Assembly: GCF_023094165.1 (NCBI RefSeq)
Contig: NZ_JALMDK010000003.1
Span: 558,001-622,000, forward strand
Length of the DNA: 64,000 nucleotides
Source of the DNA: Crossiella sp. S99.2
GTDB taxonomy: Bacteria; Actinomycetota; Actinomycetes; Mycobacteriales; Pseudonocardiaceae
Reading direction: 5' to 3'
The notes beneath the pieces were generated by a model. The model had not been told where the DNA came from and did not search any database. It saw only the letters and a list, made by a program, of their open reading frames with translations. How positions within the stretch are numbered: the stretch's first letter is position 1; every line of letters starts with the position of its first letter. Positions 54,007 to 61,583 of the stretch are shown here, one piece after another. The translations under genes and the position numbers were made by a program.

Positions 54007-54303
54007 ATGCCGAGGCGTAGCGCTGGATGGATCTGGGCGGGCCGGGTGGTCGCCGCGGTGATCGTGGCCGGGCTGGCGGTCTACCTGGTGTCGGTCGGGC
54101 TGGAGCGGGCGGACAAGATCGCCAGCGTGCTCGGGGCCTTGGCCGCGGTGACCGCGCTGGTGCTGCCGTACCTGGTGCGGCCACGGCGGATCGAGCCGGC
54201 CGAGCCGCCGCCGGGCGCGGTCGACCTGCGCGGGGCTCGTGGGGTGCAGCTCAATCAGGGCGGGACGAACAGCCAGGTCAACCACTTCCGCGACGAGTCC
54301 TGA
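54007..54303 (+). CDS. Small two-TM protein with effector-associated tail motif
   Basis: 98 aa from the ATG at 54007 (an ATG at 53995 is an alternative). Two TM segments (WAGRVVAAVIVAGLAVYLVS and IASVLGALAAVTALVLPYLV) are joined by a short charged loop, then a cytoplasmic tail ending GVQLNQGGTNSQVNHF. That tail resembles the short GVQxGxxNTQxNxF element found in actinobacterial effector-associated and STAND/TIR-type conflict proteins. The motif probably mediates pairing with another protein. No partner is adjacent, so its role is open. Stand-alone and intact. Confidence 0.6.
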   Translation: MPRRSAGWIWAGRVVAAVIVAGLAVYLVSVGLERADKIASVLGALAAVTALVLPYLVRPRRIEPAEPPPGAVDLRGARGVQLNQGGTNSQVNHFRDES

Positions 54304-54322
54304 CCGGGGCGCGCGGGCGGGG

Positions 54323-55135
54323 TCACTGGTCGAGCAGGGCGTTGAGTTCGTCGGTGATCAGCAGGTCGGGGTCGAACTTCATGCCGGTGAAGTGGCCGGC
54401 GAGTTCCAGGGAGAGCACGCCGTGCAGGCGGGTCCAGAAGGACAGCGCGCGGTGCAGGGTGGCGGCCGGGGCCGGGTGATCGGCCCACTCGCGGTGGGTC
54501 ACCAGGTGGGTGTCGAAGGGGGTGGCCGGGGTGGTTGCCGGCGGGAGGACGGCGCAGGCGTCCAGCAGCACGGCCATGACCTGGGCGGAGATCGCGGTGG
54601 TGTCCTCGGGGGCGTGGTAGCCGGGGACCGGGGTGCCGTAGATGAGGAAGTAGCGCTGGGGGTCGGCGCGGGCCCAGTCGCGGATGGCGTGGGCCAGTCG
54701 GGCCAGGTTGGCACCGGCGCTGGTGTCGGCGTCGGCGGCAGTGCCGGTTTTGGTGGTGGCAGCGGCGTTGGCTTTCGCGGCGTCGGCGTTGGCGGCGTTG
54801 GCACCGATCTTGGTGGCCGGGCCGGCGGCGGGGCCCTTGCCGATGATGGGGACGCCTGTGCCGGTGGCGGCGTTGGCGGCGCCCGTGTCGGTGGCGCGGA
54901 CGGTGTCGGCAAGGCTTTGGTAGGCGTCCCGGATCAGCGCGGTGATCAGGTCGTCGCGGCTGGCGAAGTAGCGGTACAGGGCGGGGCCGCTCATGCCGAC
55001 CTGTTTGGCGATCGCGTTGAGGGACAACGCGTTCACCCCCGCGGTGGCGATCTGCCGCCAGGCGTGCTGCTTGATCTCCTCGCGTACCTGTGCCCGGTAG
55101 CGCTCCCGGGAGCCCTGACCCTCGGCCTCGGTCAT
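54323..55135 (-). CDS. TetR-family regulator with a low-complexity insert
   Basis: 270 aa, longer than the usual 190-220. N-terminal HTH: AWRQIATAGVNALSLNAIAK followed by QVGMSGPALYRYFASRDDLI. The C-terminal WHG-type ligand domain begins LARLAHAIRDWARADPQRYF and includes LIYGTPVPGYHAPED. Between them, at about 83-145, is a 60-residue Ala/Thr/Gly/Asn-rich stretch (TDTGAANAATGTGVPIIGKG), probably a flexible linker. It is divergent from the small membrane protein gene at 55292, with palindromic sites in the intergenic region that it likely binds. Confidence 0.8.
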   Translation of the reverse strand: MTEAEGQGSRERYRAQVREEIKQHAWRQIATAGVNALSLNAIAKQVGMSGPALYRYFASRDDLITALIRDAYQSLADTVRATDTGAANAATGTGVPIIGKGPAAGPATKIGANAANADAAKANAAATTKTGTAADADTSAGANLARLAHAIRDWARADPQRYFLIYGTPVPGYHAPEDTTAISAQVMAVLLDACAVLPPATTPATPFDTHLVTHREWADHPAPAATLHRALSFWTRLHGVLSLELAGHFTGMKFDPDLLITDELNALLDQ

Positions 55136-55174
55136 CGGCTGCTCCTTCCTGGTCGGTGTGACGCCGTCGAAGTC

Positions 55175-55236
55175 TAGTTAGAGCCTCTCACTTTAGCTAT
55201 TGACGCTCACGGCTTGCGCGTTATAGCTTCTAACTA
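55175..55236. promoter_or_regulatory. Probable TetR operator and divergent promoter
   Basis: Nested inverted repeats: TAGTTAGA (55175-55182) with TCTAACTA (55229-55236), and AGCTAT (55195-55200) with ATAGCT (55223-55228). Between and over them lies TTGACG (55200-55205) and, 16 nt on, TATAGC (55222-55227), a plausible -35/-10 pair for the rightward gene. Binding of the 54323 regulator would block it. The patch is much more AT-rich than its surroundings. Confidence 0.6.
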
Positions 55237-55291
55237 ACGCGAGAGTGGCTAACCGGCCCCGGTAGAGCAGCCGAGTGAGCAGGAGCAGACG

Positions 55292-55654
55292 ATGACCACC
55301 ACCAACCCGCAGCGCACCCGCACGAACCGCACCTCGCGGTCGGTCCTCATCGCGGCCTGGGCCTTCCCGGCCATGGTGCTCGGCGGATTCGCACTGCTCT
55401 CCGGCATCCCGCTGATCGTCATGCTGGTCGGCAGCCTGCGCGACGCCCGGCTGCACGCACTCGGCTGGTGGAACGCCGCCGCGCTCACCGCCTACGGCGT
55501 GCCGCTGGCGATGTGGCTGCTCGGGCCGAGCCAGCAGCCGAGCCTGACCAAGTACCTGCCGCCGGTCGCCACGGGAGTCGTGGTGGCGACCGGGGTAGTG
55601 GTGGCCATCGCGCATCACCTGCGGCGCAGGCGCTCCGCGGCCCCGGGCGCCTGA
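55292..55654 (+). CDS. Small membrane protein controlled by the divergent TetR regulator
   Basis: 120 aa with an ATG start preceded by gagcaggagcagacg. Three TM segments are expected: AWAFPAMVLGGFALLSGIPL with IVMLVG, WWNAAALTAYGVPLAMWLLG, and VATGVVVATGVVVAIAHHL, with a basic C terminus. No family recognised. Its position opposite the TetR gene suggests it is the main target, perhaps a membrane stress or efflux-accessory protein. Confidence 0.65.
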   Translation: MTTTNPQRTRTNRTSRSVLIAAWAFPAMVLGGFALLSGIPLIVMLVGSLRDARLHALGWWNAAALTAYGVPLAMWLLGPSQQPSLTKYLPPVATGVVVATGVVVAIAHHLRRRRSAAPGA

Positions 55655-55789
55655 ACGCCGCACGCGGGCTGGCGTCCGTATTCGGGCTGGCCTCCCCACT
55701 AATGAGGGTGGCCCAGACCAGCATCGCCGCTGATAGTTGCCTGGACCAGTACCGATCCAGCAGCTCAGGCGACGGGAGTTTGATCAACG

Positions 55790-56725
55790 ATGGTCAAGTT
55801 CGGTCGGATCACCGCGCGGTCGGCCGCGCTCGCACTCCTGGCCGCGGCCACGCTCGCGGCCGGGGTGACCGCACCCGGGGCCGCGGCGACCGGCGCCGCC
55901 GCGGACAGCACGGCGCCACGGGCCAAGAACGGGCCGATCTCGGTGGCCTATGTCGAGGTCAACAACAACAGCATGCTCAACGTCGGCAAGTACACGCTGG
56001 CCAATGGCGGCGCCAACGTGTTCGACATCGGCGTCATCTTCGCCGCCAACATCAACTACGACACCGCGAAGAAGTCCGCCTACCTGCACTTCAACGAGAA
56101 CGTGCAGCGGGTGCTGGACAACGCGGCCACCCAGATCCGGCCGTTGCAGGCCAAGGGAATCAAGGTGGTGTTGTCCGTGCTGGGCAATCACCAGGGCGCC
56201 GGGTTCGCGAACTTCCCGACCAAGGCGGCGGCTGAGGCGTTTGCCAAGCAGCTCTCCGACGCGGTGACGCGGTATGGGCTGGATGGCATTGACTTCGATG
56301 ACGAGTACGCCAAGTACGGCGAGAATGGCACCGGGCAGCCCAACGCCAGTTCGTTCGTGCACCTCGTCACCGCGCTGCGCAACACCCTGCCCAACAAGAT
56401 CATCTCGCTGTACAACATCGGTCCGGCGGCCTCCCGGCTCTCCTACGGCGGGGTGCACATCGGCACCAAGTTCAACTACGCCTGGAACCCGTACTACGGG
56501 ACCTGGGGCGTGCCGAACGTCGGTCTGCCCAAGGAACGCCTCTCCCCCGCCGCCGTGGAGATCGGCCGGACCGCGGCGAGCACCACGGCCAGCCTGGCCC
56601 GGCGCACCAAGAGCGAGGGCTACGGCGTGTTCCTGACCTACAACCTGGGCGCCGCCGACTCGGCGAGCTACATCTCCGGCTTCACCAGGGAGCTGTACGG
56701 CAGCGAGACCCGGTACACCCGGTAG
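55790..56725 (+). CDS. Secreted GH18 endo-beta-N-acetylglucosaminidase (EndoH-like)
   Basis: 311 aa with an ATG start. Signal peptide about 1-33 (SAALALLAAATLAAGVTAPG). The TIM-barrel catalytic domain follows: VAYVEVNNNSMLNVGKYTL, KGIKVVLSVLGNHQGAG, and the catalytic strand YGLDGIDFDDEYAKYG with D170 and E172, as in Streptomyces EndoH. Later strands are IISLYNIGPAA and FNYAWNPYYGTWGVP. Such enzymes cut between the two core GlcNAc residues of high-mannose N-glycans by substrate-assisted catalysis. It is probably used extracellularly to harvest glycans. Length and all catalytic residues are normal. A strong hairpin follows. Confidence 0.9.
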   Translation: MVKFGRITARSAALALLAAATLAAGVTAPGAAATGAAADSTAPRAKNGPISVAYVEVNNNSMLNVGKYTLANGGANVFDIGVIFAANINYDTAKKSAYLHFNENVQRVLDNAATQIRPLQAKGIKVVLSVLGNHQGAGFANFPTKAAAEAFAKQLSDAVTRYGLDGIDFDDEYAKYGENGTGQPNASSFVHLVTALRNTLPNKIISLYNIGPAASRLSYGGVHIGTKFNYAWNPYYGTWGVPNVGLPKERLSPAAVEIGRTAASTTASLARRTKSEGYGVFLTYNLGAADSASYISGFTRELYGSETRYTR

Positions 56726-56731
56726 CGGCAA

Positions 56732-56762
56732 CGTGGTGGGCGGGCCTGTCCCGCCCACCACG
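56732..56762. terminator. Bidirectional terminator between EndoH and SARP genes
   Basis: GTGGTGGGCGGG and CCCGCCCACCAC form a perfect 12-bp stem (13 bp with the outer C-G) around the loop cctgt, between two convergent genes. It can serve both. Confidence 0.8.
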
Positions 56763-56770
56763 GCACCGGG

Positions 56771-59695
56771 TCAGGAGGTGGCCACCGCGGGTGACTGGGC
56801 GAGGTCGGGGGCCGGCCGGGGCGGCGGTGGGGTTTCCCGGTCCCGGCCCGCGCCCAGGTGCAGGATGGCCAGGTGGTGGCGGGCGGCTGCTTGGCTCTGC
56901 GGGTCATCGGCGCCGGTGTAGTAGGTCAGGGCCTGGATGTGGTGGCGGTGTGCGGCAACGGGATCGCCGGTCTGGCGGTGGCTGTCGCCGAGCAGGCGCA
57001 GGGTGGTGGCCTGGCCGAGTTGGTCGCCAAGGGTGCGGTAGCCGGACAGGGCCTCGGTCAGCGTGGTGATGGCCGCTTGGTGGTCGCCGGTGTCGGCGCG
57101 GAGTCGGCCCAGGGCGGTGAGCGCGTGCGCTTGGCCGAGTTGGTTGCCCAGTTCCCGGTAGCCGCGCTGGGCGCGGTCGAGACTGGCCGCGGCGGCGGGC
57201 AGGTCGGCGCGCCGGTGGTGCAGGATGCCTTGGTGTAACTGGATGTGGGCCAGGCCGAGTCTGCTGTTGAGCAGCAGGTGGCCGCGCTCGGCGGCGGCGA
57301 GGTGGGTGGCGGCGGACTCGTGGTCGCCGGTGAGCGTGTGCAGCACGCCGAGTTCGGTGCGGGCGCCTGCCTCGCCGCGGAGGTGCCCGAGGGCGCGGTA
57401 GCTCGCCAGGGCTTCGCCGAGATCGCGTTGTGCGCCCGGGTAGTCGCCGGTGAGCCGCCGCAACGTGCCGAGGTGGTGCAGGGCGGCGGCGCGGCCGGGT
57501 TCGTCGGCGGTGTCCTGGGCCAGGGCCAGTGCGGTCTGGTGCAGGCTGATCGACTGGTACCAGCGGCCGCGGCTGCACAGGTAGGGGTGCAGGGCGGTGG
57601 TGAGCGCGATGACCAGGGCGGTGTGCCCGCGGACCGGTGGGCTGGTCAGGCAGGCGATCAGGCTAGCGCTTTCCCGGTCCAGCCAGGCGAGCGCGCCCGC
57701 GTCGGTGGCGGTGTCCGCGGCGGGGTCGGGGGCGAACCGGTTGGGCAGGGCGGGCACGGTCAGTGGCGCTGCCGCGAGCACCCGGGTGCTGATCAGGGTG
57801 GTGGTGTGCAGGTAGTACTCCAGCAGCCGGCCGAGCGCGGCCTCCCCCGGCGCGGGGCCGTCGGCTTCGGCGAGGGTGCGGGCGTACTCCCGGACCAGGT
57901 CGTGCTGCGCGTACCGGCCGGGCGCGGATTCGGTGAGCAGGTGGTTGTCGTAGAGCTGCTCCAGTTCGCGCCGGATGTCCCTCGGGTCCTGACCGGCCAT
58001 CGCGGCGATGGCGGGCACCTCGATCTCGGTGCCGGGGAACAGGGCCAGGGACCGGAACAGCCGCTGCTGCACCGGGTTGAGGCCGCGATAGGACAGCTCG
58101 AACGCGGCGGTAAGCGTGACGTTCTCCGCGCACAGCTCGCCGAGCATGGTGCAGGAGGAGGCCAGCAGGTCCAGCAGGTACCGCAGTGTCCATCGTGGAC
58201 GGTGCCGCAATCGCCCGGCCAGCAAGGTGATCGCCAGTGGCAGCCGTCCGCAGCGCGCGGTGAGTTCGGCCAGCGCGGCCGGATCCGGGTCCTGCTCGCG
58301 GCCGGCCAGGCGCAGGAACAGGGTGTCCGCGTCCGCGGCGGGCAGCGGGTCGAGTTCCAGGGTGCACGGGCCTTCCAGCGCGGTGAGCCTGCGGCGGCTG
58401 GTGATCAGGACCAGGCAGTGCCCCGGGCCGGGCAGCAGCGGCCGGAGTTGTTCGTGGCCGGTGGCATCGTCGAAGACCAGCAGCAGCCGCCGCTCGCGCA
58501 CGCAGGCCCGCCACAGCGCGGCGCGGGCCTGCAGGCACTCGGGGATCTCCGCACCGGGCACGCCCACGGCGTGCAGCAGTTCGGCGAGTGCTTCGCGGGG
58601 GTCCATCGGCGGCTGGTCGGTGGCGAACGCGCCCAGCCGCAACCAGATCTGGCCGTCGGGGAATTGTCCGGCCACCGCGCGGGCGGCCTGCACGGCGAGC
58701 GCGGTCTTGCCCACGCCCGGCATGCCGTCGATGGCGATGATCTCGCAGTCCTGCCGGTGCGGATCGGCCGCGGCGGCCGCGGCCGCGTGCAGCTGCCGCA
58801 GTTCCGTGGTGCGACCGGTGAAGGCGGGCACCGCGGCGGGCAGCTGCGCGGGCACGGCGGCTACTGGCGGGGCGGTCGGCCGGGTGGCTGTACCGGCCAG
58901 CACCCGGGCCGCCGGGGGTGGGCAGGGTTCCGGGTCGGCGGCCAGGATTCGTTGGTACAGCTCGCGTAGTCGCGGTCCGGGGTCGGTGCCGAGCCGGTCG
59001 GCCAGGGTGGTCCGCGCGTCCTGGTAGGCGGCCAGCGCCTCGGCCTGCCGGCCCGCCCGGCACAGCGCGAGCATCAGCAACTCCCGCAACCGTTCCCGCA
59101 GTGGGTGCGCGCTGACCAGGCCGGTCAGCTCGGCCACCACCGGCTGGTGCTCACCGCGGCCCAGCAGCAGTTCCGCCCACAGTTCCCGGGCGGCCAGCCG
59201 GCATTCGGCCAGCCGCAGCCGCTGGGTGTGCAGGTACGGGCTGTCCAGGCCGGTGAACGGGTCGCCGCGCCAGCGCCGCAGCGCCGACTCCACCGCGGTG
59301 GCCGCAGCACTGAGGTCCCCGGCCCGCCGGTGTGCCCGCGCCGCGTCCAGCTCCTGCTCGAAGGAGACCAGGTCCACCTGGCCCGGTTCGGCGCGCAGCA
59401 GGTAGCCGGCGTCGGTGCGCTGCACCAGGCCGTCCCGGTCCGCGGCCGGATCCTCTCGCAGGGCCCGGCGCAACCGGCTGATGTTGGTCTGCACGGTGTT
59501 GCGCACGCCCTGCGGCGGCGCCTCGCCCCACACCGCGTCGATCAGCGTGCTCACCGGCACCGGCCGGTTCACCTCCAGCAGCAGCACCGCGAGCACGGCC
59601 TGTTGCCGGGTCCAGCCCAGGTCGATCCGGTGTTCTCCGCGCCAGGCGGCCACCGGACCCAGAACGCCGAAGTACAGCGCGTGTTGCGATGCCAC
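56771..59695 (-). CDS. SARP-type regulator with STAND ATPase and TPR domains (AfsR-like)
   Basis: 974 aa from the GTG at 59693-59695 with a GGGGGG site; a GTG two codons upstream is possible, and the long open frame further upstream is spurious. Order: OmpR-type winged helix (LGWTRQQAVLAVLLLEVNRP, 15-95), bacterial transcriptional activator domain (about 100-250), NB-ARC/STAND ATPase with P-loop GMPGVGKTALAVQAAR near 327 and the LLLVFDDATG Walker B, then TPR-like repeats (about 690-950) such as RGYRELGNQLGQAHALTALG. SARPs activate antibiotic clusters by binding direct heptamer repeats near promoters. It is divergent from the lanthipeptide precursor gene, which makes it the probable pathway activator. 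Confidence 0.85.
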   Translation of the reverse strand: MASQHALYFGVLGPVAAWRGEHRIDLGWTRQQAVLAVLLLEVNRPVPVSTLIDAVWGEAPPQGVRNTVQTNISRLRRALREDPAADRDGLVQRTDAGYLLRAEPGQVDLVSFEQELDAARAHRRAGDLSAAATAVESALRRWRGDPFTGLDSPYLHTQRLRLAECRLAARELWAELLLGRGEHQPVVAELTGLVSAHPLRERLRELLMLALCRAGRQAEALAAYQDARTTLADRLGTDPGPRLRELYQRILAADPEPCPPPAARVLAGTATRPTAPPVAAVPAQLPAAVPAFTGRTTELRQLHAAAAAAADPHRQDCEIIAIDGMPGVGKTALAVQAARAVAGQFPDGQIWLRLGAFATDQPPMDPREALAELLHAVGVPGAEIPECLQARAALWRACVRERRLLLVFDDATGHEQLRPLLPGPGHCLVLITSRRRLTALEGPCTLELDPLPAADADTLFLRLAGREQDPDPAALAELTARCGRLPLAITLLAGRLRHRPRWTLRYLLDLLASSCTMLGELCAENVTLTAAFELSYRGLNPVQQRLFRSLALFPGTEIEVPAIAAMAGQDPRDIRRELEQLYDNHLLTESAPGRYAQHDLVREYARTLAEADGPAPGEAALGRLLEYYLHTTTLISTRVLAAAPLTVPALPNRFAPDPAADTATDAGALAWLDRESASLIACLTSPPVRGHTALVIALTTALHPYLCSRGRWYQSISLHQTALALAQDTADEPGRAAALHHLGTLRRLTGDYPGAQRDLGEALASYRALGHLRGEAGARTELGVLHTLTGDHESAATHLAAAERGHLLLNSRLGLAHIQLHQGILHHRRADLPAAAASLDRAQRGYRELGNQLGQAHALTALGRLRADTGDHQAAITTLTEALSGYRTLGDQLGQATTLRLLGDSHRQTGDPVAAHRHHIQALTYYTGADDPQSQAAARHHLAILHLGAGRDRETPPPPRPAPDLAQSPAVATS

Positions 59696-59792
59696 AGCCA
59701 CCCCCCAGTTCGTGCCCGTGATCACGCCACCGTAGCCGCGAGGACCCGTTCTGGCAGCTGGTTGGCCCGGCTGAACTGCTCGTCCAGCGCGC

Positions 59793-59821
59793 TGACAGGG
59801 CTGTGACAGCGCTGTGTACGC
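59793..59821 (+). promoter_or_regulatory. Candidate SARP-binding direct repeats upstream of the precursor gene
   Basis: TGACAGG at 59793-59799 and TGACAGC at 59804-59810 repeat with an 11-bp period, and a weaker TGTACGC lies a further 11 bp on. Eleven-bp spaced heptamers are the known binding pattern of SARPs. The site is in the 240-bp gap between the SARP gene and the precursor gene. Confidence 0.45.
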
Positions 59822-59935
59822 GACCGTCAGAACCGCGTACGCCGCCGGTTCTACGTTGTGCCGAGGCGCTGCGAATAACGCAGATCCGCACCGGTCGATT
59901 CCGGCCGGTGAATTCGCCGAATAGGAGACGAACAC

Positions 59936-60112
59936 ATGGACGCATTCGATCTGGACGTCCGGATCACCACCCCGGCCGGAGCCGACGGGGCCGCCGGGCC
60001 GCTGTCGATCATCAGCAAGCTGGCCTGCTCGCGCACCCCGGTCTGCTCCAAGACGACCTGCCAGTGCAGCCGCACCTGCACGCCGCTCTGCACCTCGGGC
60101 AGCACGCGCTGA
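59936..60112 (+). CDS. lanA: Class I lanthipeptide precursor peptide
   Basis: 58 aa; ATG at 59936, TGA at 60110-60112, with a GGAG site 8 nt upstream (taggagacgaacac). The leader contains FDLDV at residues 4-8, the FNLD-type box recognised by LanB/LanC in class I systems, and ends GPLS at residue 24 by analogy with nisin and gallidermin. The putative 34-residue core has six Cys and thirteen Ser/Thr. It opens IISKLAC, placing Ser3 and Cys7 exactly as in gallidermin (IASKFLC) and nisin (ITSISLC). Next is SRTPVC, then the crowded SKTTCQCSRTC, and finally TPLCTSGSTR. Protease and transporter genes are not in view, so the cleavage site is inferred. It is followed directly by a hairpin, lanC and lanB. 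Confidence 0.88.
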   Translation: MDAFDLDVRITTPAGADGAAGPLSIISKLACSRTPVCSKTTCQCSRTCTPLCTSGSTR

Positions 60113-60119
60113 GGAAAGG

Positions 60120-60150
60120 GTGCTGCCGTGTGTGGAAGACACGGCAGCAC
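60120..60150 (+). terminator. Attenuator hairpin between lanA and lanC
   Basis: GTGCTGCCGTGT and ACACGGCAGCAC form a perfect 12-bp stem around the 7-nt loop gtggaag, starting 8 nt after the precursor stop. No T-run follows. In class I lantibiotic operons such a hairpin stabilises the precursor mRNA and allows limited read-through into the enzyme genes. Confidence 0.8.
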
Positions 60151-60196
60151 CCACTCGCCAAATTACCGCATTCCTTTCCACAAATTGGGGGTATTC

Positions 60197-61576
60197 GTGC
60201 GCCAGTTGTCCGAGCACGCCGCGGTTGACCCGGGCGCCACGACCGGCACGGTGACCAGCTGGCACGGCACGGTTCCGGCAGAATTGGCCGACAAGGCCAC
60301 CGCGACCGCGCTGGAGATCGCGCGTCGTTGCGCCGATCCGGAGCGGGTCATCGACCTGGTCATGGCCGCCGCCGAGCAGGCCGTGCACCCCAACGGCTGG
60401 GCCTATCACGGCTTCGCGCACGGGCACGCCGGACTCGCGCTGCTGCACGTGCTCACCGCCGAAGCGGCCGCCGACGAGTCCGATCGCCGCGAGGCCCTGG
60501 CCGCCGCGTTCACCTACATCCGGGAGGCGGTGGCCGGTACCGCGGGCGCCCCGCTGACCGAACCCGGCGTGCTCTCCGGCACCAGCGGACTCGCGCTGGG
60601 CCTGGCCGCCTGCGCGCGGGCCGAGCCGCGGTTCGGCCCGAGCCTGGACCGGTTGCACGAACAGCTGGCCGCCCAGGTCCTGGAGCTGCCGTTGCCGCGG
60701 GTGGAGCGCGGGGTGAGCGATGTCGACTACGACATGGTCAGCGGCGCCGCGGGCCTCCTGTCCTACCTGTGCGGCATCGCCGATCCCGGTCCGGCCGTGC
60801 GCGCCGCGGCCGAGCACCTCATCGACTACCTGGTGTGGCTGGGCGCTCCCCCGCGCGATCTCACGCTGACCCGCCGCTGGCTGATCACCCCCGACCTGTG
60901 CCGCGGCGACCGCGACTACCCCAACGGCCACCTCAACATGGGCCTGGCGCACGGCATCCCCGGCCCGCTGGCCGCGCTGGCCACCGCCTGGCTGGCCGGC
61001 TACCGGCAGCCTGGGCAGGAGGCCGCGCTGCGCCTGGTGCTGGGCTGGGTGCAGAGCCTGCGCCGCACCGACGAACACGGCCCGGTCTGGCCCAGCGAGG
61101 TGCCCATCGACGACGCCGGCGCCGAGACCCGGCCCAGTCAGCCCGCGGACCAGATCGCCTGGTGCTACGGCACCGCCGGGGTGGCCGTCGCGCTGCTCCC
61201 GGTGGCCGAGGCGCTGGGCGATGAGTCGCTGCGCAAGCTGGCCGTCGAGTCCTTCGAGGCCGTGCTGAGCCGCTTCGCCGAGCGCCCGGTGCGCTCCCCC
61301 ACCTTCTGCCACGGCATCGCCGGGGTGCTGGTGCTGTGCCTGGAATTCGCCGCGCACGGCAGCGCGCTCGCCGCCGACTGGACGCCCCGGTTGCTGGAGT
61401 TGTTGCTGGCCCAGGCCGATCCGGAGCTGCCGGTGCTGTTCCGCGACGAGGAGGAGCCCGGGGTGTTCGTGGACAGTCCGTCGTTGCTGTCCGGGTCGGC
61501 CGGGATCGCGCTGGCCCTGCTGGCCGCGACCGCGCCGCGCCGTCCGTCCTGGTTCCGCGCCTTCCTCACGAGGTGA
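60197..61576 (+). CDS. lanC: Lanthionine synthetase C-like cyclase
   Basis: 459 aa from the GTG at 60197, preceded by gggggtattc; a GTG at 60128 inside the hairpin is an unlikely start. LanC (alpha/alpha)6 barrel with the three zinc ligands: Cys323 in AWCYGTAG, and Cys371-His372 in FCHGIAGVLV. Other family motifs are WAYHGFAHGHAGLAL and NMGLAHGIPGPLAAL. It catalyses addition of Cys thiols to dehydrated Ser/Thr in the precursor to form lanthionine rings. It lies 84 nt after the precursor gene and 7 nt before lanB, so the two enzymes are co-transcribed. All catalytic residues are present. Confidence 0.9.
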   Translation: MRQLSEHAAVDPGATTGTVTSWHGTVPAELADKATATALEIARRCADPERVIDLVMAAAEQAVHPNGWAYHGFAHGHAGLALLHVLTAEAAADESDRREALAAAFTYIREAVAGTAGAPLTEPGVLSGTSGLALGLAACARAEPRFGPSLDRLHEQLAAQVLELPLPRVERGVSDVDYDMVSGAAGLLSYLCGIADPGPAVRAAAEHLIDYLVWLGAPPRDLTLTRRWLITPDLCRGDRDYPNGHLNMGLAHGIPGPLAALATAWLAGYRQPGQEAALRLVLGWVQSLRRTDEHGPVWPSEVPIDDAGAETRPSQPADQIAWCYGTAGVAVALLPVAEALGDESLRKLAVESFEAVLSRFAERPVRSPTFCHGIAGVLVLCLEFAAHGSALAADWTPRLLELLLAQADPELPVLFRDEEEPGVFVDSPSLLSGSAGIALALLAATAPRRPSWFRAFLTR

Positions 61577-61583
61577 GCCCCCG

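Noticed and set aside
57245..58969. Long plus-strand ORF (574 aa) opposite the SARP gene
   Set aside because: It is antisense to a clearly conserved SARP-STAND protein; its sequence is Gly/Val/Gln-rich repeats expected from the GC-rich complement and has no domain.
60128..60196. Upstream GTG (60128) as the lanC start
   Set aside because: It lies inside the attenuator hairpin, lacks a ribosome site and adds residues unlike LanC N-termini; GTG 60197 has a good ribosome site.
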